A model generated the notes under the pieces. That model saw nothing but the letters and a program-made list of their open reading frames with translations, was not told the origin of the DNA and ran no database searches. Below, one piece after another: positions 46,857 to 55,176 of a DNA stretch of 64,000 nt (the stretch's first letter is position 1; the number at the start of each line of letters is the position of its first letter). A program made the position numbers and the translations under genes. Source of the stretch: Streptomyces carpinensis (GTDB lineage: Bacteria > Actinomycetota > Actinomycetes > Streptomycetales > Streptomycetaceae); the NCBI RefSeq assembly GCF_002154505.1, contig NZ_MUBM01000205.1, positions 1 through 64,000 of the forward strand, written 5' to 3'.

Positions 46857-47984
46857 ATGCCAGACGCGCTCGATGCCACCCCGTACGACGCCCTGCTCCT
46901 GCTCTCGTTCGGCGGCCCGGAGGGCCCGGACGACGTGGTCCCGTTCCTGGAGAACGTGACACGCGGGCGCGGCATCCCGAAGGAACGCCTGAAGGAAGTC
47001 GGGCAGCACTACTTCCTCTTCGGGGGGGTCAGCCCGATCAACGACCAGAACCGCGCCCTGCTGCAAGCCCTCCGCAAGGACTTCGCCGACCACGGCCTGG
47101 ACGTGCCGGTCTACTGGGGCAACCGCAACTGGGCGCCCTACCTGACCGACACCATGCGGGACATGGTCCGTGACGGCCGCCGCCGCATCCTGGTCCTGGC
47201 CACCAGCGCCTACGCCTCCTACTCGGGCTGCCGCCAGTACCGCGAGAACCTCGCCGACTCGCTGGCCGCCCTGGAGTCCGAGGGTCTGGAGCTGCCGAAG
47301 ATCGACAAGCTGCGGCACTACTTCAACCACCCCGGCTTCGTCGAACCCATGATCGACGGTGTGCTGGAATCCCTCGCCGACCTCCCCGCGGACGTCCGCG
47401 ACGGCGCCCACATCGCCTTCACCACCCACTCGATCCCGACCTCGGCCGCCGACACCTCCGGGCCCGTCGCCGACCACGGCGACGGCGGGGCGTACGTGCG
47501 CCAGCACCTGGACGTGGCGCGGCTGATCGCCGACGCGGTCCGTGAGCGCACCGGAGTCGACCACCCCTGGCAGCTCGTCTACCAGTCTCGCTCAGGCGCC
47601 CCGCACATCCCGTGGCTGGAACCCGACATCTGCGACCACCTGGAGGAACGCCACGCCGCGGGCGCCCCGGCCGTGGTCATGGCACCCATCGGCTTCGTCT
47701 CCGACCACATGGAGGTCCTCTACGACCTCGACACGGAGGCCAAGGCCAAGGCCGAGGAACTGGGCCTGCCGGTGCGCCGCTCGGCCACGGTCGGCGCCGA
47801 CCCGAGGTTCGCCGCCGCGGTCCGCGACCTGATCCTGGAGCGCGCCTGCGCGGAGCGCGGCCGGCAGGTCACGCCGTGCGCCCTCGGCGCCCTCGGCGCG
47901 AGCCACGACGTCTGCCCGGTGGGCTGCTGCCCGGCCCGCGCCCCCCGCCCCGCCGCCGCGGGCGCCGACAGCCCTTACGCGTGA
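46857..47984 (+). CDS. hemH: Ferrochelatase (coproporphyrin-type)
   Basis: 375 residues from the ATG at 46857. Conserved: [29 protein letters not shown] at the start, [13 protein letters not shown], the active-site His in TTHSIP, and [17 protein letters not shown]. Actinobacteria insert iron into coproporphyrin III, and the long N-terminal GGPEG segment fits that group. The Cys-rich C-terminus ([14 protein letters not shown]) resembles the [2Fe-2S] site of several actinobacterial ferrochelatases. It is followed eight bases later by the phosphatase gene. Confidence 0.95.
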   Translation: MPDALDATPYDALLLLSFGGPEGPDDVVPFLENVTRGRGIPKERLKEVGQHYFLFGGVSPINDQNRALLQALRKDFADHGLDVPVYWGNRNWAPYLTDTMRDMVRDGRRRILVLATSAYASYSGCRQYRENLADSLAALESEGLELPKIDKLRHYFNHPGFVEPMIDGVLESLADLPADVRDGAHIAFTTHSIPTSAADTSGPVADHGDGGAYVRQHLDVARLIADAVRERTGVDHPWQLVYQSRSGAPHIPWLEPDICDHLEERHAAGAPAVVMAPIGFVSDHMEVLYDLDTEAKAKAEELGLPVRRSATVGADPRFAAAVRDLILERACAERGRQVTPCALGALGASHDVCPVGCCPARAPRPAAAGADSPYA

Positions 47985-47992
47985 GGACCACC

Positions 47993-48808
47993 GTGACCGA
48001 TTCCCTGCACACGGAACTGCTCCAGCTCGCCCTCCAGGCCGCCGGGCGCGCGGGAGCGCTGCTGCGCGACGGCCGCCCGGCCGACCTCGCGGTGGCCGCC
48101 ACCAAGACCAGCCCGATCGACGTCGTCACCGAGATGGACATCGCGGCCGAGAAACTGATCACCGGCCTGATCTCCGACCGGCGTCCCGACGACGGCTTCC
48201 TCGGCGAGGAGGGCGCCGCCACGGACGGCACCAGCGGCATCCGCTGGGTGATCGACCCGCTCGACGGCACGGTGAACTACCTCTACGGCCTGCCCACCTG
48301 GGCCGTCTCCATCGCGGCCGAGCAGGACGGCGAGCCCGTCGTCGGCGTCGTGACCGCCCCCATGCGCGGCGAGACGTTCCACGCGGTCCGCGGCCGGGGG
48401 GCCTGGGCCACCGGTGCCTGGGCCGGCGAGCGCAAGCTGGCCTGCCGCTCCGCACCGCCTCTGGACCAGGCCCTGATCTCCACCGGCTTCAACTACGTCG
48501 CCGAGGTCCGCACCCACCAGGCCGACGTCGTCCGCCGCCTGATCCCGCTGGTGCGCGACATCCGGCGCGGCGGCTCGGCCGCGATCGACCTGTGCGACGT
48601 GGCCCTGGGCCGCCTGGACGGCTACTACGAGCGCGGCCTGAACCCCTGGGACTACGCCGCGGGCGACCTGATCGCCCGCGAGGCGGGTGCCCGCACCGGT
48701 GGCCGCCCCGGCGAACGTGTGTCCCGCGACCTGACGGTCGCGGCCAGCCCGGAGGTCTTCGAACTCCTCCAGGACCTCCTGGAGGAGTTCGGCGCCTGGC
48801 ACGATTGA
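47993..48808 (+). CDS. Inositol monophosphatase family protein
   Basis: 271 residues. The GTG at 47993 has GAGGA five bases upstream. The metal-binding motifs are complete: GEEGA, DPLDGTVNYLYG and the late WDYAAGDLIAREAG. Candidate substrates are inositol-1-phosphate, histidinol phosphate or 3'-phosphoadenosine phosphate. Tight spacing to hemH makes an operon but does not indicate the substrate. Confidence 0.9.
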   Translation: MTDSLHTELLQLALQAAGRAGALLRDGRPADLAVAATKTSPIDVVTEMDIAAEKLITGLISDRRPDDGFLGEEGAATDGTSGIRWVIDPLDGTVNYLYGLPTWAVSIAAEQDGEPVVGVVTAPMRGETFHAVRGRGAWATGAWAGERKLACRSAPPLDQALISTGFNYVAEVRTHQADVVRRLIPLVRDIRRGGSAAIDLCDVALGRLDGYYERGLNPWDYAAGDLIAREAGARTGGRPGERVSRDLTVAASPEVFELLQDLLEEFGAWHD

Positions 48809-48956
48809 ACCACGCGGGACCGAGGCGGCCCCGTGGACCCAGACCGCTGGGGGCAGCCCCTCCCGAGCTCGCGTAAAGGGCCCACTGTCTGCCGGGCAAG
48901 GGCCGCCCCAGGCCGCGTCTCCTCACGCGCCGGCCGCGAGAGAGCCGAAGGGGCGC

Positions 48957-49072
48957 CTCGGTACCGGCTTGGGCGCCCCGTAGGCGAACGAGCCGGTGAA
49001 CACGTGGCGCGAAGCGCTGAGCACGTTCGTCGTCTCGGTGCCGGCTTGGGCGTCCCGTAGGCGAACGAGCCG
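48957..49072. repeat. Pair of 39-base direct repeats
   Basis: Copies at 48957-48995 and 49034-49072 differ at two positions and lie 77 bases apart (start to start). Each begins CTCGGT and ends GCGAACGAGCCG, with terminal CGGCT/AGCCG complementarity. They lie in a 326-base gene-free stretch between the phosphatase gene and a terminator. Confidence 0.8.
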
Positions 49073-49073
49073 A

Positions 49074-49116
49074 AAGAACGGGACCCCGGCGCTGGATTCG
49101 CCAGGGTCCCGTTCTT
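49074..49116. terminator. Terminator of the 57-residue gene
   Basis: Perfect 13-base arms (49074-49086, 49104-49116) with an inner GGCG/CGCC pair. It serves the small minus-strand gene and possibly the convergent hemH operon. Confidence 0.8.
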
Positions 49117-49134
49117 GTGCGGCCTGCAGGTCGA

Positions 49135-49308
49135 TCAGACGCCGGACACGCCGACCTCCACACCGTGTTCGGCGGCGAGGCGGCGCAGGTCGTCGAGTTC
49201 GGCCAGCTCCACGTCGACGAGGAAGTCGTCGCCCTCGTCACGAGCCCGCGTCAAGTCGGACTCGGTCGCCCTTATGCGCTGCAGAAGTCCTGCGGTGAAT
49301 GCGTCCAT
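49135..49308 (-). CDS. 57-residue conserved small protein
   Basis: Starts at the ATG at 49308 with GAGGGG upstream and ends at 49135. It is a helical, acidic protein beginning MDAFTAGLLQRIRATESDL and continuing with DDFLVDVELAELDDLRRLAA. Codon use is typical of the genome, and it is bounded by its own terminator. Proteins like this occur in other streptomycetes near cutRS, as far as I recall. Function unknown. Confidence 0.8.
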   Translation of the reverse strand: MDAFTAGLLQRIRATESDLTRARDEGDDFLVDVELAELDDLRRLAAEHGVEVGVSGV

Positions 49309-49758
49309 GCTGCGCCCCCTCGTCCTGGGTCGTGGGTCGGTGGCACGGGGGTGTGCCGTTCGGAAGGGGCGATCACGTCTCCACTAGGTGCCCAGCGCTG
49401 CCCTGCTGGGCGGCGACGGTGCCGGACACCCACGCCCACTCTGCGGAAGCGGATCGCGGCGTACCGCTTGGTGGTGCGGTACATGCAGAGCGTGATCGCG
49501 GGGTGTAAAGCCGTCCTCCCCCGGCTCCCCGCCGCGGAAACCTGAACAGCGCGAGAAAATTCGGCATTCCCGGGCCCTTCGTCCGTCTCACACCCGGCTC
49601 TCATGCCGCGCTCACCCCGGTCCGAGGGCAGCCGCCTCCCCGGCTTACAGCCGACTTATGGCGGAAAAGGGCAGGATGGAGGCACACACCCATGGAGACC
49701 CCTGCCCGCGTGCGCCCGAGTGTCGGCCACGCGGGTGGACACAGGAAGGACAAGCGAC
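49309..49758. other. Divergent spacer upstream of cutR
   Basis: 450 bases. GTACCGC (49461-49467) and GCGGTAC (49476-49482) form an inverted repeat with an 8-base loop, a possible operator. GGAAGGA precedes cutR. No gene is supported. Confidence 0.5.
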
Positions 49759-50412
49759 GTGCGCGTACTCGTCGTCGAGGACGAGCAGCTGCTCGCCGAT
49801 GCGGTGGCCACCGGACTGCGCCGGGAGGCCATGGCCGTCGACGTCGTGTACGACGGTGCGGCCGCCCTGGAGCGCATCGGCGTCAACGACTACGACGTGG
49901 TCGTCCTCGACCGCGACCTCCCGCTCGTGCACGGCGACGACGTCTGCCGCAAGATCGTCGAGCTCGGCATGCCCACGCGCGTGCTGATGCTCACCGCTTC
50001 GGGCGACGTCAGCGACCGCGTGGAGGGCCTGGAGATCGGCGCCGACGACTATCTGCCCAAGCCGTTCGCGTTCAGCGAGCTGACGGCACGCGTGCGTGCC
50101 CTCGGCCGGCGCACCAGCGTCCCCCTGCCGCCCGTTCTGGAGCGCGCCGGTATCAAGCTCGACCCCAACCGCCGCGAGGTCTTCCGCGACGGCAAGGAGG
50201 TCCAGCTGGCCCCCAAGGAGTTCGCCGTCCTGGAGGTCCTCATGCGCAGCGAGGGCGCCGTCGTCTCGGCCGAGCAGCTGCTGGAGAAGGCCTGGGACGA
50301 GAACACGGACCCGTTCACCAACGTCGTGCGTGTCACCGTGATGACCCTGCGTCGCAAGCTGGGCGAGCCCCCGGTGATCGTCACCGTGCCCGGCTCCGGC
50401 TACCGGATCTGA
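49759..50412 (+). CDS. cutR: CutR response regulator (OmpR family)
   Basis: 217 residues, the length of S. lividans CutR. The GTG start has GGAAGGA eight bases upstream. The receiver has acidic ED at 7-8, phospho-acceptor Asp51 (VVVLDRDLP), Thr in LTASGD and Lys in LPKPF. The winged helix (~130-217) contains LAPKEFAVLEVLMRSEGAVV and VTVMTLRRKLG. CutRS was first linked to copper and antibiotic control and later to secretion or envelope stress. cutS follows after six bases. Confidence 0.93.
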   Translation: MRVLVVEDEQLLADAVATGLRREAMAVDVVYDGAAALERIGVNDYDVVVLDRDLPLVHGDDVCRKIVELGMPTRVLMLTASGDVSDRVEGLEIGADDYLPKPFAFSELTARVRALGRRTSVPLPPVLERAGIKLDPNRREVFRDGKEVQLAPKEFAVLEVLMRSEGAVVSAEQLLEKAWDENTDPFTNVVRVTVMTLRRKLGEPPVIVTVPGSGYRI

Positions 50413-50418
50413 TCCGCC

Positions 50419-51651
50419 GTGGCAGCGACACCCGCGCCGCCCCAGGCGCCCCCGAAGCCCACGTGGGACCCCAGAAGGCCGGAGCCGCCCTTCCCGTGGC
50501 TGCGTCCGACCATCCGGATACGGCTGACGCTGCTGTACGGCGGCATGTTCCTGATCGCCGGCATCCTGCTGCTGTCGATCATCTACCTGCTGGCCGCCCA
50601 GGCGCTGAACGCGGGCAGCGACCTGCCCTTCAAGATCGTCGAGGGCAAGGTCACCAGCACGATCTGCAATCTGCCGGCCCAGGCCTCGCCCAGCGAGTTC
50701 AACAGCGCCATGAACGCGTGTGTGAACCAGCAGCGCCAGCACGCCCTGGACGACCTGCTGAGCCGCTCGCTGCTGGCACTGCTGGGTCTCGCGGTGATCG
50801 CCTTCGCCTTCGGCTACGCGATGGCCGGACGGGTCCTGTCGCCGCTCGGCCGGATCACCCGCACCGCCCGCGCGGTGGCCGGTTCCGATCTGTCCCGGCG
50901 GATCGAGCTGGACGGCCCGGACGACGAGCTGAAGGAGCTCGCGGACACGTTCGACGACATGCTGGAGCGGCTGCAGCGGGCCTTCACCGCCCAGCAGCGC
51001 TTCGTCGGCAACGCGTCGCACGAGCTGCGCACACCGCTGGCGATCAACCGCACCCTCCTGGAGGTGCACCTGTCCGACCCGGGCGCCCCGGTGGAGCTCC
51101 AGCAGCTCGGCAAGACCCTGCTGGCCACCAACGAGCGCAGCGAGCAGCTCGTGGAGGGCCTGCTGCTGCTCGCCCGCAGCGACAACCAGATCGTCGAGCG
51201 CAAGCCGGTGGACCTGGCCGAGGTGGCCTCGCAGGCCATCGACCAGGTGCACGCGGAGGCCGAGGCCAAGTGTGTCGAGATCCGTGGTGCGCGCAAGCCC
51301 GCAGTCGTCCAGGGCAACGGCGTGCTGCTGGAGCGGATCGCGCTGAACCTGGTGCAGAACGCCGTGCGGTACAACGTCGCGGAAGACGGCTGGGTGGAGG
51401 TCGACACGGACGTCCAGCACGGCCAGGCGGTGCTGGTGGTCACGAACACCGGCCCGATCGTGCCGGCGTACGAGATCGACAACCTCTTCGAGCCGTTCAG
51501 ACGGTTGCGGACCGAGCGGACCGGCAGCGACAAGGGCGTCGGACTGGGCCTGTCCATCGCGCGCTCGGTGGCCCGGGCGCACGGCGGGCACATCTCGGCC
51601 CAACCACGAGAGGGCGGCGGGCTCGTGATGCGCGTCACTCTGCCCGTCTGA
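50419..51651 (+). CDS. cutS: CutS sensor histidine kinase
   Basis: 410 residues, GTG start. Transmembrane helices at ~37-60 and ~117-139 enclose a small extracellular loop with two cysteines, Cys83 and Cys101, which could form a redox-sensitive disulfide. HAMP follows at ~140-190, the phospho-His is His201 (NASHELRTPLAINRT), and the ATPase domain has NLVQNAVRYN and GVGLGLSIARSV. It phosphorylates CutR. The cysteine pair agrees with reports that CutS senses extracellular thiol state. Confidence 0.93.
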   Translation: MAATPAPPQAPPKPTWDPRRPEPPFPWLRPTIRIRLTLLYGGMFLIAGILLLSIIYLLAAQALNAGSDLPFKIVEGKVTSTICNLPAQASPSEFNSAMNACVNQQRQHALDDLLSRSLLALLGLAVIAFAFGYAMAGRVLSPLGRITRTARAVAGSDLSRRIELDGPDDELKELADTFDDMLERLQRAFTAQQRFVGNASHELRTPLAINRTLLEVHLSDPGAPVELQQLGKTLLATNERSEQLVEGLLLLARSDNQIVERKPVDLAEVASQAIDQVHAEAEAKCVEIRGARKPAVVQGNGVLLERIALNLVQNAVRYNVAEDGWVEVDTDVQHGQAVLVVTNTGPIVPAYEIDNLFEPFRRLRTERTGSDKGVGLGLSIARSVARAHGGHISAQPREGGGLVMRVTLPV

Positions 51652-51722
51652 AATCATGACCCCGACAACAGGGATGTTCGCTTTGCGCGGAATTTCCAGG
51701 CACCCGCCCTGGCCGCCCCCTG

Positions 51723-51736
51723 TGTGATCGATCACA
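51723..51736. promoter_or_regulatory. CRP-like palindrome
   Basis: TGTGATCGATCACA is a perfect 14-base palindrome resembling CRP/FNR-family sites, though with a 4-base centre instead of 6. The overlapping GTG-N6-ATCAC is one base off the S. coelicolor Crp motif GTG-N6-GNCAC. Confidence 0.45.
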
Positions 51737-51762
51737 TGCACGGATTTCCGGCCATCTACTCT

Positions 51763-51825
51763 CCGTGATCATGATGAGGGTAGAAAAGCCGGGAAAGTCC
51801 GGGTTTTCAAGGGTCATGATCACGG
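51763..51825 (+). terminator. Nested inverted repeat after cutS
   Basis: Outer arms CCGTGATCATGA (51763-51774) and TCATGATCACGG (51814-51825) match perfectly. Inner arms GAAAAGCCGG (51783-51792) and CCGGGTTTTC (51799-51808) match with one mismatch. It may be the cutS terminator, or two superimposed operators. Confidence 0.55.
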
Positions 51826-51846
51826 GAAGTACACGGTGAGACCGCT

Positions 51847-51878
51847 TTGAACTGCGCCAATAGGACCGTGTACGGTCC
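51847..51878 (+). promoter_or_regulatory. Promoter with overlapping operator, DUF4193 gene
   Basis: TTGAAC (51847-51852), an 18-base spacer, then TACGGT (51871-51876). The palindrome GGACCGTGTACGGTCC (51863-51878, 7-base arms) covers the -10, so a bound repressor would block it. It lies ~165 bases before the gene. Confidence 0.5.
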
Positions 51879-51960
51879 CCATCGCCATCCAAGCCGATCA
51901 CTCTTGAGGAGTCCGGTTGGGTGTCGATTGAGTAACAGACCTTGATGTGAGGCAAAATCT

Positions 51961-51974
51961 CCGCCTCGAGGCGG
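51961..51974. promoter_or_regulatory. Palindrome in the DUF4193 leader
   Basis: CCGCCTCGAGGCGG, a perfect 14-base palindrome, 70 bases before the start codon; it could be a leader hairpin or an operator. Confidence 0.4.
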
Positions 51975-52043
51975 GCACAAGTCCGGCCTCTCACGCGTTA
52001 CGTGCGCTGGAGACACCGCAGACACCCAGAGGGGGAGAGCGAC

Positions 52044-52340
52044 ATGGCAACCGATTACGACACCCCACGCAAGACCGACGACGACGTCGACTCGGACAGC
52101 CTTGAAGAGCTGAAGGCTCGGCGGAACGACAAGTCGACGTCCGCCGTGGACGTCGATGAGTTCGAGGCCGCGGAAGGCCTTGAGCTGCCCGGGGCAGACC
52201 TCTCCAATGAGGAACTGGCCGTCCGGGTACTGCCCAAGCAGCAGGACGAGTTCACCTGCATGAGCTGCTTCCTGGTGCATCACCGCAGTCAGCTGGCCCG
52301 CGAGAAGAACGGCCAGCCGATCTGCCGCGACTGCGACTGA
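52044..52340 (+). CDS. DUF4193 family small zinc-binding protein
   Basis: 98 residues. The ATG at 52044 has GGGGGAG upstream. The acidic N-terminal half (DDDVDSDSLEELKARRNDKS) precedes a C-terminal four-Cys site (CMSC, then CRDCD at the end) separated by ~25 residues, an expected zinc ribbon. DUF4193 proteins are conserved across actinobacteria and may bind RNA polymerase or nucleic acid; that is speculation. Its leader is unusually rich in palindromes. Confidence 0.88.
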   Translation: MATDYDTPRKTDDDVDSDSLEELKARRNDKSTSAVDVDEFEAAEGLELPGADLSNEELAVRVLPKQQDEFTCMSCFLVHHRSQLAREKNGQPICRDCD

Positions 52341-52353
52341 GGCGGGGTCGGCC

Positions 52354-53373
52354 GTGACCGGCTCGACCCCTCCTTGGAAGCGCCGCTTCCCCCGCAGGGG
52401 AGCGGACTCGGGGCCGCACGACGGCTCCCACGGCGCGCGTGACCACGAGCGAGGCCCATCCCGTCCGTCCGATCGGACAGATGCCACGGCATCGACGGGA
52501 TCGGCCTCGCTCGAACAGGTGTCAGGGCGTGGTGACCCCGCCGCCACAGCGGAAGGGCCCGCGCCCGCCGCCGGACGACGGGCCGCGGTGATCCGCAGCA
52601 GGGCCCGGGAAGTCGCCAGGACCGGTGTCCGCATGAGCGGGAGCCGCGCCAGGGCGGCACTGGGGCACCTCGCCGACCGGATCATCGAGATCGCCCCCAG
52701 GGTCCCCGTACGGGACCTCGCCACCCTTCGCCGGCAGTTCCCGGGCCTCGGGCCCGAGCAGCTCGCGGACAGACTGGTGGCCGGAGCGGCCAACGGGACG
52801 TCCACGATCGGAGCGGGGGTCGGCGCGGCCGCGATGCTGCCGGTGCCGCCCGCGATGCCGACCGAACTGGCCGCGGAGATCACCGGGGTCGCGGCGATCG
52901 AACTCAAGCTGATCGCCGAGCTCCACGAGGTCTACGGGGTGCGGCCCCCCGGAAATCTGAAGGTCCGCAGCACCGCGTATCTGTCCTCGTGGTCGGGGGA
53001 GCGCGGGATCGACGTGATGAAGCCGTCGACGATCGACACGGCCCTCGGCGGCCATATGAAGCGCCGGCTGCGCCAGCAGATCATGAAACGCATGGTGCGG
53101 GACCTGCCGAACCTGATGCCGTTCCTGGTGGGCGCCGCCGTCGGCGCCGCCGTCAACCGGCGCGACACCAAGAAGCTCGCGGCCCGCGTCCGCGCGGACC
53201 TGCGGAAGGTCCAGGTCCCGTGGGACGAACTGCCCGCGCTGCCGCCCCTGGAGACCCCCGAGAAGCCGCTGCCGCTGACGGAAACCACCGGAACCGGTGA
53301 CGACACGGCTGGCACCGGTGACGCCGAAACCGGGGACGACACGACCGGCACCGGCAAGGACCGCCGGCCCTGA
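52354..53373 (+). CDS. Uncharacterised actinobacterial protein with glycine-rich helices
   Basis: 339 residues. The GTG at 52354 is 13 bases after the DUF4193 stop, with a G-rich ribosome-binding site. The first ~90 residues are disordered and basic. The core (~135-290) has two glycine-rich hydrophobic stretches, GAANGTSTIGAGVGAAAMLPVPP and NLMPFLVGAAVGAAVNRRDT, resembling EcsC-like proteins that touch membranes. The tail repeats TGTGDDT-type units. No catalytic motif. It is probably cotranscribed with DUF4193. Confidence 0.75.
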   Translation: MTGSTPPWKRRFPRRGADSGPHDGSHGARDHERGPSRPSDRTDATASTGSASLEQVSGRGDPAATAEGPAPAAGRRAAVIRSRAREVARTGVRMSGSRARAALGHLADRIIEIAPRVPVRDLATLRRQFPGLGPEQLADRLVAGAANGTSTIGAGVGAAAMLPVPPAMPTELAAEITGVAAIELKLIAELHEVYGVRPPGNLKVRSTAYLSSWSGERGIDVMKPSTIDTALGGHMKRRLRQQIMKRMVRDLPNLMPFLVGAAVGAAVNRRDTKKLAARVRADLRKVQVPWDELPALPPLETPEKPLPLTETTGTGDDTAGTGDAETGDDTTGTGKDRRP

Positions 53374-53380
53374 CCACGCC

Positions 53381-53397
53381 CGGCCCTCGACGGGCCG
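53381..53397. terminator. Small bidirectional hairpin
   Basis: CGGCCC (53381-53386) pairs with GGGCCG (53392-53397), loop TCGAC, in the 30-base gap between convergent genes. Confidence 0.5.
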
Positions 53398-53403
53398 TGA
53401 CTC

Positions 53404-53877
53404 CTACGCGGCCCCGGGAGCCGCAGCTCGCGCCGCCCGCAGCGCCTCGGCCAGCCGCTCCGGCTCCCGTGAGGACAGGTACAGGTACGGCGTCGGGTCC
53501 TCGGGGTCGGTGACCTCCACGCGCAGCGCCCTGGGGATGTAGGCACGCAGCAGCAGGAAAGCCCGGGTGTCGGCCTTGTAGGTGCGCCAGGCGCGCGCCT
53601 CCTCCGGGTCCAGGACCTCCGCCTCGCCCAGCGCGGTGACCGGGACCTTCGCCTCGCCCGCGATCAGGAAGCCGCCCACGACACGGATGCGTACGGATCC
53701 GTAGGAGCTGGCCACGATCGCCGCGACCGCGGTGCCGCCGACCAGGCCGCCGAGCAGGGGCAGGGTGCCGAAGGGGAGCAGGACCAGGGCGCACGAAACG
53801 CCGATCAGGAAGCTGATCAGCCACCAGGAGCGGGGTGCGGTGAGACGTTCTTCGTACGGCTGGGCGGAAAGCTGCAT
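53404..53877 (-). CDS. DUF3093 membrane protein
   Basis: 157 residues from the ATG at 53877. It starts MQLSAQPYEERLTAPRSWW, characteristic of DUF3093, followed by two closely spaced transmembrane helices (~22-62) and a soluble beta-rich domain ending LYLSSREPERLAEALRAAR. There is no clear Shine-Dalgarno, so the mRNA may be leaderless. The family is conserved near dut in streptomycetes; role unknown. Confidence 0.87.
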   Translation of the reverse strand: MQLSAQPYEERLTAPRSWWLISFLIGVSCALVLLPFGTLPLLGGLVGGTAVAAIVASSYGSVRIRVVGGFLIAGEAKVPVTALGEAEVLDPEEARAWRTYKADTRAFLLLRAYIPRALRVEVTDPEDPTPYLYLSSREPERLAEALRAARAAAPGAA

Positions 53878-53934
53878 GAAGCTAGCTTGGCATGGTGTCG
53901 GCGCTGCCTTCGGGCGCGGGTAAGGTCTGCGCCT

Positions 53935-54519
53935 GTGAGTGGTAGTTCCGCAGCTCTTCAGCCTCCCGCCGATGCCGTGAAACCCGTACGGCATCCCGAC
54001 GCTCCCGCGCCCGGCGAGCTCCTCGGCGCGCACTACGGGGAATGTTTCGGGTGCGGCGGTCAGCAGCCGCACGGGCTGCACCTCCAGGCACGGGCCGGGG
54101 AGGGCGTCAGCATCACCGCCGAGTTCACCGTGCAGCCCGCCCACCAGGGCGCGCCCGGCCTCGCCCACGGCGGGGTCCTCGCGACCGCGCTCGACGAGAC
54201 CCTCGGCTCGCTGAACTGGCTGCTGCGGACCATCGCCGTGACCGGACGGCTGGAGACCGACTTCGTGCGGCCGGTGCCGGTGGGCACGACGCTCCATCTG
54301 GAGGCCGAGGTCACCGCAGTGGCCGGGCGGAAGATCTACTCGCGGGCCACCGGGCGCGTCGGCGGCCCCGACGGGCCCGTCGCGGTCCGCGCCGAGGCAC
54401 TGTTCATCGAGGTGAAGGTCGACCACTTCGTGGAGCACGGCCGCGAGGAGGAGATCCTGGCCGCCATGAACGACCCGGACCAGATCCGCCGGGCGCGCGC
54501 CTTCGAGGTGAACCCGTGA
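53935..54519 (+). CDS. PaaI-type hotdog thioesterase
   Basis: 194 residues from the GTG at 53935 (AAGG nine bases upstream). A CxxC pair (ECFGCGG, ~38-42) precedes the hotdog domain (~45-165) with GLAHGGVLATALDETLG, the usual active-site segment, and FVRPVPVGTTLHLEAEV. It should hydrolyse an acyl-CoA of unknown chain type. The stop overlaps the dut start (GTGA). Confidence 0.85.
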   Translation: MSGSSAALQPPADAVKPVRHPDAPAPGELLGAHYGECFGCGGQQPHGLHLQARAGEGVSITAEFTVQPAHQGAPGLAHGGVLATALDETLGSLNWLLRTIAVTGRLETDFVRPVPVGTTLHLEAEVTAVAGRKIYSRATGRVGGPDGPVAVRAEALFIEVKVDHFVEHGREEEILAAMNDPDQIRRARAFEVNP

Positions 54520-55175
54520 GCCCCATGAACCCCGAAGGTCCCGCGAACCCCGAGGGCCCCATCAGCCCCGAGGGCCCGCAGAACCCGCAGACGCCTGCGA
54601 GTTGCCTGAGCTCTGCGGCTCCCGCCGACCGTGCCCCGCTGAACGTGCTGATCCGGCGCGTCGACCCCGACGTACCGCTCCCGGCCTACGCGCACCCCGG
54701 CGACGCGGGTGCCGATCTGCGCACCACCGTGGCCTGCGAACTGGCGCCCGGGGAGCGGGCCGTACTGCCCACGGGTGTGTCTGTCGCGCTCCCTGAGGGG
54801 TACGCGGCCTTCGTGCACCCGCGGTCCGGTCTCGCCGCCCGGTGCGGTGTCGCCCTCGTGAATGCCCCGGGGACGGTTGATGCCGGGTACCGTGGGGAGA
54901 TCAAGGTGATCGTGGTGAATCTCGACCCGCGCGAGTCCGTGCGGTTCGAGCGCTTCGACCGGATTGCCCAACTGGTCGTCCAGCAGGTCGAGAGGGTCCG
55001 CTTCCAGGAGGTGGCGGAGCTTCCCGACTCGGCGCGGGCCGAGGGGGGCTTCGGGTCCACCGGTGGCCACGCCGCGGTGGACGGCGTGAGCGGCACAAGC
55101 GGTCGGGCCGCCATGGGCGGCCGGACGGGTGGGAATCGATACGCTTCGGTCGTATCCGACCGGGAAGGACAGTGA
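54516..55175 (+). CDS. dut: dUTP diphosphatase
   Basis: 219 residues from the GTG at 54516 (GAGGTG five bases upstream). All five trimeric dUTPase motifs are in order: AGADLRT, HPRSGLAAR, GTVDAGYRGE, RFDRIAQLVVQQV and RAEGGFGSTG. The N-terminus carries an extra ~35 residues with PEGP repeats, and the C-terminus ~35 more Gly-rich residues beyond motif five, so it is longer than the usual ~150-170. It removes dUTP and supplies dUMP for thymidylate synthesis. Confidence 0.95.
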   Translation: MSPMNPEGPANPEGPISPEGPQNPQTPASCLSSAAPADRAPLNVLIRRVDPDVPLPAYAHPGDAGADLRTTVACELAPGERAVLPTGVSVALPEGYAAFVHPRSGLAARCGVALVNAPGTVDAGYRGEIKVIVVNLDPRESVRFERFDRIAQLVVQQVERVRFQEVAELPDSARAEGGFGSTGGHAAVDGVSGTSGRAAMGGRTGGNRYASVVSDREGQ

Positions 55176-55176
55176 C

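Larger units (their letters stand above)
51652..52043. other. Palindrome-rich spacer between cutS and DUF4193 gene
   Basis: 392 bases, lower GC than average, with four separate palindromes described individually and a good promoter candidate. No coding frame is supported. Confidence 0.7.

Noticed and set aside
48957-49072. 39-base repeats as attachment sites or CRISPR
   Set aside because: Only two copies, 38 bases between them, no integrase or cas gene, no tRNA.
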